This document shows, one piece after another, positions 57,351 through 64,000 of a stretch of 64,000 nt of DNA. The translations under genes and the position numbers were made by a program. The stretch is taken from NCBI RefSeq assembly GCF_003725955.1, contig NZ_QIBZ01000005.1, positions 1 to 64,000 on the forward strand, in the 5' to 3' direction. The DNA comes from Slackia isoflavoniconvertens. Lineage in GTDB: Bacteria > Actinomycetota > Coriobacteriia > Coriobacteriales > Eggerthellaceae. Numbering within the stretch: position 1 is the stretch's first letter; every line of letters starts with the position of its first letter. The notes below the pieces were generated by a model. The model had not been told where the DNA came from. It saw only the letters and a list, made by a program, of their open reading frames with translations, and searched no databases.

Positions 57351-57477
57351 GAAATTGAACTCAATGCGTCCAAAAAAAGAAGAAGTTCAATTTCGAACAC
57401 TATATCATGGCTCGAAATTGAACTTCCGAAGAATTCCGAAGAATTATGCGATTCACTTATGCGACAAAATTGAACCT
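57351..57477. promoter_or_regulatory. Operator cluster for the helix-turn-helix/aminotransferase gene
   Basis: CGAAATTGAACT at 57351-57362 and its exact reverse complement AGTTCAATTTCG at 57385-57396 form a 12-bp inverted repeat. CGAAATTGAACTT recurs at 57414-57426 and CAAAATTGAACC at 57466-57477. A -10-like TATAGT lies between (minus strand, about 57407-57402). The encoded XRE domain is the natural binder. Confidence 0.75.
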
Positions 57478-57728
57478 GCAAACGACGCATGGTAAACGCC
57501 GACATTTTATTATGTAATGGCTTAGTGTTATTGAAGACTTACTTACTCACTGTAATCATGTTAGCACACCGACCAAGGATTTCTATGAGTCCTTATTTGT
57601 TCCACCCTTTGGCAATAGTCGCTGTCGTCACGAGCAAGCCGCTTGCGACTTCCCACGCGGAGTTAAACAATAATTGCAAACTGAAGCTGCAAATCCGCCC
57701 GACAAGGCTCTTTTATAAAACCCATTGT
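57478..57728. other. AT-rich junction, no gene found
   Basis: About 250 bp, visibly richer in A/T than anything nearby (for example TTTTATTATGTAATGG). No ribosome site, tRNA or repeat pair was found. It marks the change from chromosomal genes to the ABC-F/recombinase segment and could contain an old insertion boundary. Confidence 0.45.
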
Positions 57729-59216
57729 TTAGACGACCAGCAATCTCATCAGGCTCTCACCTTGAATAGTTTCCCAGCCAATCTGCGTGACTGCCTCCGA
57801 CAGCTGTCTATCATGCGTAACCAACAGTAACGCGCCAGAGAAACCGCTCAGCATTTCCTGCAGCGCCTCAATAGAGCCCACATCAAGATGATTCGTAGGC
57901 TCGTCGAGTACGAGGAAGTTGGGATTCGTAACAAGCTGTTCAGCAAGCATGAGTTTGCGGAGTTCGCCAGGACTCAAATCGTCGCCATCGAGCAGTCTGT
58001 CAGGGTCGGAGTTCAACCGCGCCACGATGGAGAGGATGCGACCTTTCGTCTCCTGGTCCTGGTCTCGGAGATGCCTCAGGGCTCGCTCGCGTTCCTCTGG
58101 CCCGACGTCCTGGGGAACGTACGCAACTTTGACATTATCAGGAACAGATTCGATGATGCTTCGTACCACCAGGCTCTTTCCCGTTCCGTTCGCACCGGTC
58201 AGCACCACGTGATCCGTTGGTGAGATCCAGAGCTCCGGCACATCTATCGAGAACTCGCCAGCAGACAGTCGCGATGCCTCCAAGTGCGCCACGCAACTTG
58301 AGCGTGCAGTGACGCCGAACTCGCCGATACGATGGTCGTATCTTTTCGAGACGGTTTTCTTGGAAAGCTCTGCCTCGGCCTTTGCGAGCCGTCCGCTCAT
58401 TTTGGACGAGAGCCTCCCTGCAACGCCGTCCTTGCCAGAGACTATGGCGCGTCCGATCTTCTCGCGAGCGTCGCTGTCTTTTTTGCTCAAACCGCGCTTG
58501 CTTCGCTTGCCCTTCTGACGTGCCGCCTCTTCGCTCCTGCGCTGGGCTTCTGCCTTCAGGCGCTTCGCTTCACGAGAGGCTTGCTCGCGATCCCTCATCG
58601 CAGAGGCGCGTTCGCTCGCCGCCTGGTCGCTTGCCTTCGAGTACCCGCCGGGGCGCATGGTCCAACGTGCGCCCTCGCACATGAGGCTCTGGCCCACAAG
58701 GCCATCGAGCAGGTCTCTATCGTGCGAGATGAGGATGCCGATGCCGCTGAAGGAGGCCAGCGCCTCCTTCACGATGTCGCGCGTGGCGGCATCGAGGTCG
58801 TTGGTCGGCTCGTCCATGATGAGGACATCTGGCTGTGCATAGAGGGCGCACGCGATCTGGAGCCGCTTCTGCTGACCGCCCGAGAGCGTGTCGTAGCGCC
58901 AGAACCAGTCGTCTTCGATGCGGAGCAGCGCCCTTGCCCGTTGCGCCTCCTTGCCCCAATCCGATGCGAGATCGAAGAGCTTGTCTGGCTCTTGGGTCGA
59001 GTCTTGCTCGCAATACGACGCGAACAGATTCGGGCTCACCGCCCCGGAATCGGGCGTAATAGCGCGGGCGGCGATACGGGCGAGCGTGGTCTTCCCGCAT
59101 CCGTTGTCGCCGATGATGCCCGTCCATCCCGATGGGAACGTGGCGCTGACGTCTTCGATGGCAGGCGATGCCGTACCGGGGTAGGTATAGCTGATGTGGG
59201 TGAGATTCAGTTGCAT
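57729..59216 (-). CDS. ABC-F family ATPase (ribosome-associated; possible antibiotic-resistance type)
   Basis: 495 residues with two ABC domains and no membrane segment. Walker A motifs are GDNGCGKTT and GANGTGKS, signature motifs LSGGQQKRLQIA and LSPGELRKLMLA, and Walker B MDEPTND and LDEPTNH, both followed by HDR switches. The linker (about 200-290) is long, basic and helical (Arg/Lys/Ala/Glu), as in ABC-F proteins that reach into the ribosome. Some ABC-F proteins displace macrolides, lincosamides or pleuromutilins, others are housekeeping; the sequence alone does not decide. ATG at 59216 follows AAAGGAG. A long leader and neighbouring recombinases favour an acquired, inducible gene. Confidence 0.88.
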   Translation of the reverse strand: MQLNLTHISYTYPGTASPAIEDVSATFPSGWTGIIGDNGCGKTTLARIAARAITPDSGAVSPNLFASYCEQDSTQEPDKLFDLASDWGKEAQRARALLRIEDDWFWRYDTLSGGQQKRLQIACALYAQPDVLIMDEPTNDLDAATRDIVKEALASFSGIGILISHDRDLLDGLVGQSLMCEGARWTMRPGGYSKASDQAASERASAMRDREQASREAKRLKAEAQRRSEEAARQKGKRSKRGLSKKDSDAREKIGRAIVSGKDGVAGRLSSKMSGRLAKAEAELSKKTVSKRYDHRIGEFGVTARSSCVAHLEASRLSAGEFSIDVPELWISPTDHVVLTGANGTGKSLVVRSIIESVPDNVKVAYVPQDVGPEERERALRHLRDQDQETKGRILSIVARLNSDPDRLLDGDDLSPGELRKLMLAEQLVTNPNFLVLDEPTNHLDVGSIEALQEMLSGFSGALLLVTHDRQLSEAVTQIGWETIQGESLMRLLVV

Positions 59217-59440
59217 GGCGAGCTCCTTTGAGAGGAGGTCGCGCAGGGGTCAGGCACGCGATGTATGGATTTGGAACGAGAAGGCACTGAAGCGATGCGG
59301 CACCCTGAAGCGCGACCGGATGTACAGAATGGTTGTATGGGGTACCCGAAACGGGCATCGCTAGTTCTTCATCTAACCTGACCTAACTCGAAGCGGCGCT
59401 TGCCAAAGGCCCCGCTGGATGATTGATATCTAGGATTATA
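59217..59440 (-). promoter_or_regulatory. Promoter and long 5' leader of the ABC-F gene
   Basis: TATAAT (59440-59435 on the minus strand) is a consensus -10. Transcription would start near 59428, leaving about 210 nt before the ABC-F ATG. The leader contains a three-codon frame (ATG AAG AAC TAG) and a longer frame beginning MPVSGTPYNHSVHP. Drug-inducible ABC-F genes often have such attenuating leaders. A convincing -35 is not visible. Confidence 0.45.
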
Positions 59441-59649
59441 GCATGGTAATCAGGTGGCAACTCGCCGGCGCGCCCTTGGCTCGTCGCTTCACCCAAGTGC
59501 TGATTGGTGCTGAGAGCGGAGAGACTGCGTGGCACTGCTCCCTCTAGCTGGCGCCTGATGCTGGAAAGCATCACACAGAAACGCCTGCCCTTCCCGCAAC
59601 CCGCCAGAGCATGGCCGAAGGCGGCGGTTGGCACTGCAGCCTCCTCCCG

Positions 59650-59668
59650 TGTTATCTTTATTGAAGAT
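59650..59668. repeat. Short inverted repeat before the recombinase gene
   Basis: TTATCTT-TATTG-AAGATAA, 7-bp perfect arms, about 25 nt before the recombinase start. It could be an operator or a recombinase-binding site. The stretch 59441-59649 shows no gene. Confidence 0.5.
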
Positions 59669-59690
59669 AATTAAGAAGGTGGTGCACGAT

Positions 59691-60686
59691 GTGCAGAACA
59701 TACCCGGGAACGGAAACGAAACACAGAACCAACTCATAACAGCGACGCAGCAGCCCTCGAGTCCCGTGGCCCTGAGCGCAGACGTCGAGATGCTGCTCGA
59801 GCGCTTTTTAGTCGAGGCCGAGCTGGCCGAGACCACGAAGGAGACCTACCGCAGGACCCTGAGGGGCTTCTTCGCGTGGAAGGAGGAGCGAGAAATCGCA
59901 GACCTCGACAGGTCGCACATCCTCGCCTACAAGCAGGACATGCTGGCGAGGGTGCGGCCCTCGACGGCGAGCACGTACCTCACCGCGGTCAAGAGCCTGT
60001 TCAAATGGCTCGAGTCCGTGAGAGCCTACCCGAACGTGGCCGCGGACATAAAGACGGTCAAGCTAGTGGGCAACATCCACCGCAAGGACGCGCTGACGCC
60101 GGCGCAGGCCAAGCGCGTGCTCCAGGTGCTGAAGGGCGACACGCTGCAGGCCAAGCGCGACTTCGCGCTGGTGAACCTGCTCATCAGAGTCGGCTTACGC
60201 TCGGTGGAGGTCACGCGAGGCCGTCTGGGTGATTTGCGCAACAGGGGCGATCAGACGATTCTGCTCGTCCAGGGCAAGGGCAGGGTCGAGAAGGACGCGC
60301 TCGTGGTGCTGACCGATGCGACTCTAGGACCCATTTACGACTACCTGGCAGCGCGCAGGTGCGAGGGGCGCGAGGTCGTCGGGGGGGACTCGCCGCTGTT
60401 CGCCAGCCTCTCCAACAAAACATATGGGAAGCCGCTGTCCACGCGCAGCATACGGCAGATTGCGAAGGAGGCCCTGCGCGCGGCGGGGCTCGACAGCGAG
60501 AGGCTCACGACCCACAGCTTCCGGCACAGCGCGGTGACGTTCGCGTTGCTGGGGGGCGCCAGCCTGCAGCAGGCCCAGGCGCTCGCAAGGCACACGAACC
60601 TGACGACCACGATGGTCTATGCCCACAACGTCGACCGCGTGAGCCAAGCTCCGGAGCGTTTTGTCGACGGCCTCCTCGACGACTAG
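59691..60686 (+). CDS. Tyrosine-type site-specific recombinase/integrase (XerC/D-like)
   Basis: About 331 residues. A SAM-like N-terminal DNA-binding domain (LERFLVEAELAETTKETYRR; STASTYLTAVKSLFKWL) is followed by the catalytic domain with Arg in VGLRSVEVTRGRL, HSFRHSAVTFALLGG (His-x-x-Arg), LARHTNLTTTMVYAH (His and the nucleophile Tyr). The start is uncertain: GTG at 59691 after AAGAAGGTGG, or TTG/GTG codons up to 59628 in the same frame. Codon use is strongly G/C-ending with many AGG arginines, unlike the chromosomal genes. It is convergent with the Tn554-like set, 15 nt between stops. Confidence 0.9.
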   Translation: MQNIPGNGNETQNQLITATQQPSSPVALSADVEMLLERFLVEAELAETTKETYRRTLRGFFAWKEEREIADLDRSHILAYKQDMLARVRPSTASTYLTAVKSLFKWLESVRAYPNVAADIKTVKLVGNIHRKDALTPAQAKRVLQVLKGDTLQAKRDFALVNLLIRVGLRSVEVTRGRLGDLRNRGDQTILLVQGKGRVEKDALVVLTDATLGPIYDYLAARRCEGREVVGGDSPLFASLSNKTYGKPLSTRSIRQIAKEALRAAGLDSERLTTHSFRHSAVTFALLGGASLQQAQALARHTNLTTTMVYAHNVDRVSQAPERFVDGLLDD

Positions 60687-60701
60687 GAGGCCGGGGCCGC
60701 G

Positions 60702-61181
60702 TCATGCGAGGGGAATGCCCGAGAGGTCGCTCCCCAGCACCTCCAGGTACTCCAGCAGCTGCTGGTACTTGCCCCGGAGCAGCAGGAGCTGTTGCTGGAG
60801 CTCCGCGTTCTCCTCCTTCAGCTTCCTCGATTGCTTCCTGCTCTTGTCGAGGGCGATGTCGAGGTCCTGCAGGCGCGACTGCGCCCTCTGGAGCTCCCTT
60901 GACAGCCTGGTTATCTCGGCGTCCTTGTTCAGCTCGCGCCTGCCCTCTTGGCTCACCTTGCCCGTCGGCTTGAACTGACAGACCCGGTTCTTCGCCAGGA
61001 GCTCCTTGACATGCTGCTGGCTGAACGTCCCCGAGCTCAGCCCCGTTAGCGCCATGAGCTCCTTCTTGGTGACGATGCGGTGGTCCTCTTCGATCTCGTC
61101 GATGGCCCCCTGGATGAGGGCCAGCGTCTTCTCGCGCTTCGCCGCGTACATCCTCTGCATGTTCTCACTGGGCTGCTTCAT
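60702..61181 (-). CDS. DUF6262 coiled-coil protein (TnpC-like accessory of a Tn554-type transposon)
   Basis: 159 residues. The N-terminus MKQPSENMQRMYAAKREKTL and the helix-turn-helix-like VTKKELMALTGLSSGTFSQQ precede a long coiled coil (about 85-150, RLSRELQRAQSRLQDLDIAL; KLKEENAELQQQLLLL). Such proteins are encoded third in Tn554-type recombinase operons (TnpC), where they influence transposition orientation and frequency. Its start overlaps the end of the preceding recombinase gene by 17 nt, so translation is coupled. Confidence 0.8.
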   Translation of the reverse strand: MKQPSENMQRMYAAKREKTLALIQGAIDEIEEDHRIVTKKELMALTGLSSGTFSQQHVKELLAKNRVCQFKPTGKVSQEGRRELNKDAEITRLSRELQRAQSRLQDLDIALDKSRKQSRKLKEENAELQQQLLLLRGKYQQLLEYLEVLGSDLSGIPLA

Positions 61182-62748
61182 CAGAGACCTCCAGGTCCTC
61201 GCCGCTGATAGCGCTCAGCACGCGCTGGGTCAGCGTCTTGTATGCGTCTATCCAAGCACCGCAGAGCTCCGCGAAGACATCGTTGCCGCAACTCAGGGCC
61301 TTCTCCTGCTTGCTGCGCCAGTCGTCGAGCTCGCTTTGATAGTAGTCGAGGTCGTCGGCGTCGGGGACGAGGTAGCTGCAGCGGAGGCACCTCGACCTGT
61401 CGGCGCTGCAGCCCCTTGCGTCCGAGCACAGCCCGATCCTGTGCACCCTCTTGGCGAAGGGCTTCGACAGGATCCTGTCGAAGCGCGCGGGGTCATCTGT
61501 GTTGACGATCCTGCCCCTGAACACGACGGGGTCGTCCTTGCGCAGGTCCTTGACGGAGGTGTGGGTGTAGCTCTGCTCGATCATCTTGGTGTTGTGGTGG
61601 GCGGTGAGCGGCAGCAGGTCGATGGCACGGAAGAGGCCCGAGTTCATGCGGTCGCTGATGGCGTTGTGGCGGAACTGATGCGTTGTCGGTGAGTAGGGCT
61701 CGCCGTGCTCGTCGAGAAGGCCCCTGTACTCGCAAAGTCGGGCGAAGAAGCGGTTGCAGCTTCCCTGTTTCTTCGGCTTGAACGCCGACCCGTGCGGCTT
61801 GTAGCGCCTCCCACCGGTCTTCGGGTCTCTCATGAGCCTGTAGGTCCTCGAGGTGAAGAGGAGCTCGGCGTCGCTGCCGAGATGCGACACCACCTCGTCC
61901 CTCTGGGCCGCCACCAGGTCGACGAGGAGCTTCCCCATTCCCTCGTACCTGACCTCGATCAGCTTGATGTCGCTCGGCACGTAGGGCCCCGACTGCTTGA
62001 AGGACGGGATCGTCAGGGTGTAGGTGTCTGCGCTGAGCTGCTTCAGGCACCTGACCGTCATGCTGAGGACCTCCGTGATGCGGTTGGGGATCAGGCGCAG
62101 CATCCAGTAGACGCACCTGTAGACCAGCGGGATGCCGTCTCGCATGAAGATGACGTCGAGCTGGTCGGCCACCTCGTCGGGGATGTACTTGTCCTCCTTC
62201 TTGACGTGGGCAGGGGCCCTCTCCAGCACGAACCTCTGCATGGCGGAGCTGATGTCGGTGAAGCCAGATTCCCTCGCGAATGCCTTGAGGGTGTTCCAGC
62301 GGTGCAGGCGGTTGTCCAGGGAGACGCTCTGCTCGCCCGAGAAGAGGCAGGTGTGGAAGGCGACGAGCGCGTCTGGCGGCGCCTCTGCGAAGCTCTCGCA
62401 GCTGCTCGGGATGAAGCCCGCGTAGCGGCCGATGGCGCCGTTGATGTCTTTGTCGATGGTGGAGGGGGCCCGGCCCTTCACAAGCCTCGTCAGCGCCCAT
62501 CTCTTGGCCTCCTTCTTGAGGTGTTCGTTCGAGATACCCGTGAAATATATGTTGCGCGAGCTCGGTTTGACGTTCTTGTCGGGCTTCACCTTGTCGGCTT
62601 GCCAGACGTCGTCGCTGAAGCTCGAGGCAGAGCAGTAGTCTGCGAGCATCTTGGCTGCCTGCTCGTCGGTGACGGACACGGTGTTGGAGAGGACGACTGG
62701 CTCGAGGGCCGCGGACCCGGATGTGGGGAAGAGAGGGCTGTCAGGCAT
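61165..62748 (-). CDS. Tyrosine recombinase, TnpB-like, of a Tn554-type element
   Basis: 527 residues. The central catalytic domain contains Arg in IPNRITEVLSM, the box TTHQFRHNAISDRM (His-x-x-Arg), and MIEQSYTHTS with the likely nucleophile Tyr. A C-terminal cysteine cluster (LCSDARGCSADRSRCLRCSY) probably binds zinc, as seen in Tn554 TnpB and related large recombinases. It overlaps the upstream recombinase by 8 nt and the DUF6262 gene by 17 nt, a tight three-gene operon read leftwards. AGG arginine codons and GC-rich third positions mark it as foreign to the host. Confidence 0.88.
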   Translation of the reverse strand: MPDSPLFPTSGSAALEPVVLSNTVSVTDEQAAKMLADYCSASSFSDDVWQADKVKPDKNVKPSSRNIYFTGISNEHLKKEAKRWALTRLVKGRAPSTIDKDINGAIGRYAGFIPSSCESFAEAPPDALVAFHTCLFSGEQSVSLDNRLHRWNTLKAFARESGFTDISSAMQRFVLERAPAHVKKEDKYIPDEVADQLDVIFMRDGIPLVYRCVYWMLRLIPNRITEVLSMTVRCLKQLSADTYTLTIPSFKQSGPYVPSDIKLIEVRYEGMGKLLVDLVAAQRDEVVSHLGSDAELLFTSRTYRLMRDPKTGGRRYKPHGSAFKPKKQGSCNRFFARLCEYRGLLDEHGEPYSPTTHQFRHNAISDRMNSGLFRAIDLLPLTAHHNTKMIEQSYTHTSVKDLRKDDPVVFRGRIVNTDDPARFDRILSKPFAKRVHRIGLCSDARGCSADRSRCLRCSYLVPDADDLDYYQSELDDWRSKQEKALSCGNDVFAELCGAWIDAYKTLTQRVLSAISGEDLEVSDEAAQ

Positions 62749-64000
62749 GGGTGACTCCCTCCTCTATGGCGTCGAGCACCGCCCTGTAGCGCTCGTTCAG
62801 GGTTCTCTCCTGCGCGTACTCGGTGTAGCCCTCGTACTCGTCCATCGGGATGTCCAGCTCCGCGTACTTGGCCTCGAACTGCGCCAGCAGCCTCGACGAG
62901 TCCTCGTAGAGCTCCTGCCAGCGTGCTTGGAAGGCCCTTCCCGTGCACAGCTTGGGGCAGGACGCGCAGCTGATGTTGCCGAGGTCGGCGCACCTGCCCT
63001 CCGAGGGGTGCTTTGAGCACACGCCCAGCTCCACGTTGCGGCGGTTGGTGCAGAAGTCGACGTAGAGCCAGCGGCGCTCCTCCTCCGTGTACAGGTCGAG
63101 CCTGCCGCTCTCGATCAGGAGGTTGAACCTCTGCTGGAAGAACTCGCTGTTCAGCTCTGCGATCCTCTTCATCCTCACCTCGGCGTAGATGCGCTCGGTA
63201 GTGCCCTGGCCAACGTGACCGAGCTGCTTTTGGACGGCAGTGAGGGGCGCGCCGGAGCTGACGAGCTCGACGGCGACCGTCTTGCGGGTCTGCCTGGAGG
63301 TGAACGCCTCCCAGCCCTCGACGATCGACTGCATGCCGTACCTCTCGAGGAGCCGGTTGACAGCGTTGTTGAAGGTCGTTGCGGAAAACTCGCCCCTCAC
63401 CCCGTTGTCGATCGAGAAGAAGAGCGTCTCGACCCCATACATCTCCCTGAGGGCGGAGGTCTCCTCGATGTAGGCCTCGATCTCGCTGTGGAGCCCTGGC
63501 GAGATGACGGCGAAGATCTTGTCGCCGAGGCGCCGCTTTATCCTGGATGCCGCGGTCTTGGGGGATCTCGCCCTCACCTGCGGCATGCCGCTGGCGGGGT
63601 CCTCGGCCGTGATGTCCTCGACGCGGATGCACCTGATGTCGGAGATGCGCCAGCCGGTCTCCATCGCGAGCTTGAACATCAGCCTGCAGGCGCTCGACCC
63701 CAGCTCGTCGATGTGCCCCTCAAGGAAGGCGAGGATGTCCTCGGGGATCTCCGGGGTCAACTTGGAGCAGTCGAAACCTCTCTTGACCGCAAGGTTCGCG
63801 GTCGGGTCCAGTACCAGGCGCCCACAGGCGACGAGGTGCTGGAAGAAGGCCCTGCAGCTGCACAGGTACCCGCTGAGCGTGCTCGGTGCAAGGCCCTCCT
63901 TGCTCAGATGCGAGAGCACGGCAAGGATATGCAGCTCACCCACGTCCTCCGGGCGGGCGATGCCGTACTCGCCGCCGAGGATCGCGAGCACGCGCAGCAG
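62741..64000 (-). CDS. Tyrosine recombinase, TnpA-like, partial (runs off the right edge)
   Basis: At least 416 codons; the frame stays open to the end of the window, and a GTG at 63991 is only one possible start, so the true beginning is probably outside. A core-binding domain (LHILAVLSHLSKEGLAPSTL) precedes the catalytic domain: Arg in METGWRISDIRCIRV, SRQTRKTVAVELV in place of His-x-x-Arg, KQLGHVGQGTTERIYAEV with His and Tyr. A Cys-rich region (CSKHPSEGRCADLGNISCAS) resembles a zinc site. First gene of the Tn554-like set. Confidence 0.85.
   Translation of the reverse strand: MLRVLAILGGEYGIARPEDVGELHILAVLSHLSKEGLAPSTLSGYLCSCRAFFQHLVACGRLVLDPTANLAVKRGFDCSKLTPEIPEDILAFLEGHIDELGSSACRLMFKLAMETGWRISDIRCIRVEDITAEDPASGMPQVRARSPKTAASRIKRRLGDKIFAVISPGLHSEIEAYIEETSALREMYGVETLFFSIDNGVRGEFSATTFNNAVNRLLERYGMQSIVEGWEAFTSRQTRKTVAVELVSSGAPLTAVQKQLGHVGQGTTERIYAEVRMKRIAELNSEFFQQRFNLLIESGRLDLYTEEERRWLYVDFCTNRRNVELGVCSKHPSEGRCADLGNISCASCPKLCTGRAFQARWQELYEDSSRLLAQFEAKYAELDIPMDEYEGYTEYAQERTLNERYRAVLDAIEEGVTHA

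Noticed and set aside
57489-57830. 113-codon frame at the end of the ABC-F gene
   Set aside because: It overlaps the 3' end of a clear ABC-F gene on the other strand and lies in AT-rich DNA without a ribosome site.
61493-62500. 335-codon frame on the minus strand inside the TnpB-like gene
   Set aside because: Arg/Pro/His-rich out-of-frame reading of the recombinase gene.

Overview
The window is about 64 kb of high-GC DNA with dense bacterial gene packing. It most likely comes from an anaerobic actinobacterium of the Coriobacteriia (Eggerthellaceae-like). That placement is inference. It rests on a Rho factor with a very long basic/acidic N-terminal extension, a Tat-exported lipoprotein flavoprotein paired with a small multihaem cytochrome c, a helix-turn-helix/aminotransferase fusion, a single-chain PurL, and frequent GTG/TTG starts behind strong Shine-Dalgarno sites. 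No rRNA, tRNA or CRISPR array was seen.

Layout. Positions 1-340 hold insertion-sequence debris: the end of an IS21-like element next to a truncated IS30-like transposase, then a perfect 40-bp palindrome. From 477 to about 57300 the DNA is mostly chromosomal. It carries ychF, recQ, gatCAB (tRNA amidotransferase), an SOS-type Y-family polymerase with a YolD-like partner behind a LexA box, envelope proteins, a regulator and serine/threonine kinase pair, an FKBP isomerase, transaldolase-rho, acpP, an HtrA protease, purL, elp3, malic enzyme, a Trm9-like methyltransferase, a DUF523 protein, uspA, prfA-prmC, two DHA2-type exporters, serA, the rod-shape operon mreBCD-mrdA-rodA, and a pair of radical-SAM-associated genes.

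Regulation can be read in several places. There is a perfect LexA box, a 33-bp TetR operator, a strong promoter with two palindromes in front of the flavoprotein-cytochrome operon, a 19-bp palindrome between two divergent regulators (one a self-cleaving S24-type repressor), and four copies of a 12-bp operator-like motif in front of the helix-turn-helix/aminotransferase gene.

From about 57480 to the right edge the DNA looks acquired. An AT-rich stretch is followed by an ABC-F ATPase gene with a leader of about 210 nt, then a tyrosine recombinase convergent with a Tn554-like set (DUF6262 protein and two further tyrosine recombinases, the last running off the window). The recombinase genes use AGG arginine codons heavily, unlike the host genes.

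The most unusual non-coding structure is a pair of oppositely oriented elements of about 150 bp (3599-3972). Their inner core is conserved, while their 26-27-bp terminal stems differ in sequence but remain self-complementary in each copy. A third copy of the core lies at 55631-55691. Other points of interest are an insertion that duplicated the start of gatB and created a short upstream reading frame, and the presence of both Elp3 and a Trm9-like protein, which together could make a wobble-uridine modification best known from eukaryotes.
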